Source: Chloroflexota bacterium | GTDB taxonomy: Bacteria; Chloroflexota; Ktedonobacteria; Ktedonobacterales; JACDGC01 | Direction of reading: 5' to 3' | Length of the DNA stretch: 7,857 nt | Assembly: GCA_021812265.1 (NCBI GenBank) | Contig: JAKAOI010000090.1 | Coordinates: 1 to 7,857, forward strand | Shown here: piece after piece, positions 7,171 through 7,857 of the stretch | How positions within the stretch are numbered: the stretch's first letter is position 1 | How the letters are laid out: the number at the start of each line of letters is the position of its first letter | The notes under the pieces: model-generated | What the model was told of the DNA's origin: nothing | The model's database searches: none | The model's input: the letters and a program-made list of their open reading frames with translations, nothing else | Program-made: the position numbers and the translations under genes

Positions 7171-7857
7171 ATGAGTACAAAAGAAACAAAATCTCATTTG
7201 TGGCAAATTACCGTTGTTATAACTCTGACGCTTGGGATAATAACAGCATGTTCCCAAGCGAATTCCTCTCCGTCAGCTGCTCAACAAGCGCAACAATGGA
7301 GCGTCACGTGGTCGTCATCAACACGATCGGATTTAAACAGCAATATGTTGATGGGTAATTTAAAAGTAGCAGATCCATCGGGACAACTACATATGCCTTC
7401 GCAAATAACAATACTGTTTAATGGGTCACTGGACGCATTGGCGTTTATTCAAATGAACTCATATATAGGATTGGCGCATATGCATCGGAATAGCGTCACA
7501 GATATGTGGAATCTTGATGGAGCAATACGTGATGGCTCTCAATCAGGAATGGTCACCAATCAACTCCAAGGAGTATCAAGCCTCTCCATATCATTTCATG
7601 TGCCCAGCGCAAATTACTCCGGATCTGCATTTGAACAATCATATGGCGCGCCATACGTCATGCAACTCTGGAATTCATCACAAGCCACACTAACCGCCAG
7701 CAAGCTCAGTACACTGGGAATTTTCAATACAACCGGATTAACAAAAGCAACTATTCAAGAAAAAAGCGCTTGGGAAGGTATAACGGGAAATTTCACATTC
7801 TTTATTGTTCCATTGCAAAATGACAATTATTATATTTTTGGCGGAACACTTCCGGAG
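7171..7857 (+). CDS. Unrecognised lipoprotein (C-terminus cut by window edge)
   Basis: The frame is open from ATG 7171 to the right edge, giving 229 residues with no stop. AAGGA at 7161-7165 sits 5 nt before the ATG. The N-terminus is polar (MSTKETKSH), then a hydrophobic core (residues 11-26) ends in the lipobox ITAC, with C27 as the likely lipidation site. A Ser/Ala/Gln-rich linker (28-42) leads to a mature part rich in Ser, Asn, Gln and Thr. It has alternating hydrophobic strands (SITF-like and FFIVPLQ-like segments), suggesting a beta-rich exported domain. Met is rather frequent (about residues 60-125, including HMHR). There are no Cys after C27 in the visible part and no propeller turn motifs, so it differs from the other two exported proteins here. 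I recognise no family and propose no function. It is probably regulated through the dyad on its -35. Confidence 0.85.
   Translation, partial: MSTKETKSHLWQITVVITLTLGIITACSQANSSPSAAQQAQQWSVTWSSSTRSDLNSNMLMGNLKVADPSGQLHMPSQITILFNGSLDALAFIQMNSYIGLAHMHRNSVTDMWNLDGAIRDGSQSGMVTNQLQGVSSLSISFHVPSANYSGSAFEQSYGAPYVMQLWNSSQATLTASKLSTLGIFNTTGLTKATIQEKSAWEGITGNFTFFIVPLQNDNYYIFGGTLPE

Overview
The window looks like ordinary chromosome from a free-living bacterium with moderate GC. It carries no mobile element, CRISPR array, rRNA or tRNA that I can see. The best lineage guess is Chloroflexota. The reasons are UvrA with a long hydrophilic insertion, several exported beta-propeller proteins, a lipoprotein with a Thr/Pro/Asn-rich linker after the lipobox, and a secreted M23 peptidase fused to a Golvesin-type domain. 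This is inference from style and not a taxonomic proof.

Layout. Positions 1-2434 (minus) hold uvrA, cut by the left edge after 811 codons. Its extended -10 promoter lies in a 231-bp divergent intergenic region, which also holds a nested inverted/direct repeat (2563-2600). Positions 2666-5198 (plus) form a two-gene unit: a membrane-anchored beta-propeller protein, then 19 nt later a secreted M23 metallopeptidase with a Golvesin-like C-terminal domain. A clear rho-independent terminator (5221-5254) closes the unit. Positions 5335-6513 (minus) encode a beta-propeller lipoprotein that converges on that terminator.

Positions 6514-7170 contain no recognised protein gene but are not empty. On the plus strand there is a strong sigma70-type promoter (TTGACA-18-TATCAT, 6636-6665). 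It is followed, at the predicted start site, by about 120 nt that folds into a nested long hairpin, and about 80 nt later by a terminator-like hairpin with a T-run. This looks like an independent small structured RNA of about 200 nt. A second good promoter (TTGATA-17-CATAAT, 7112-7140), with a 9-bp inverted repeat overlapping its -35, then drives the last gene, an unrecognised lipoprotein (7171 to the right edge, incomplete).

How the parts fit together. UvrA is a housekeeping DNA-repair gene. Everything else is envelope-directed: two exported beta-propellers, one cell-wall hydrolase-like enzyme and one orphan lipoprotein. The M23 enzyme and the anchored propeller are probably co-expressed. 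The most interesting part of the window is the candidate small RNA between the two lipoprotein genes.
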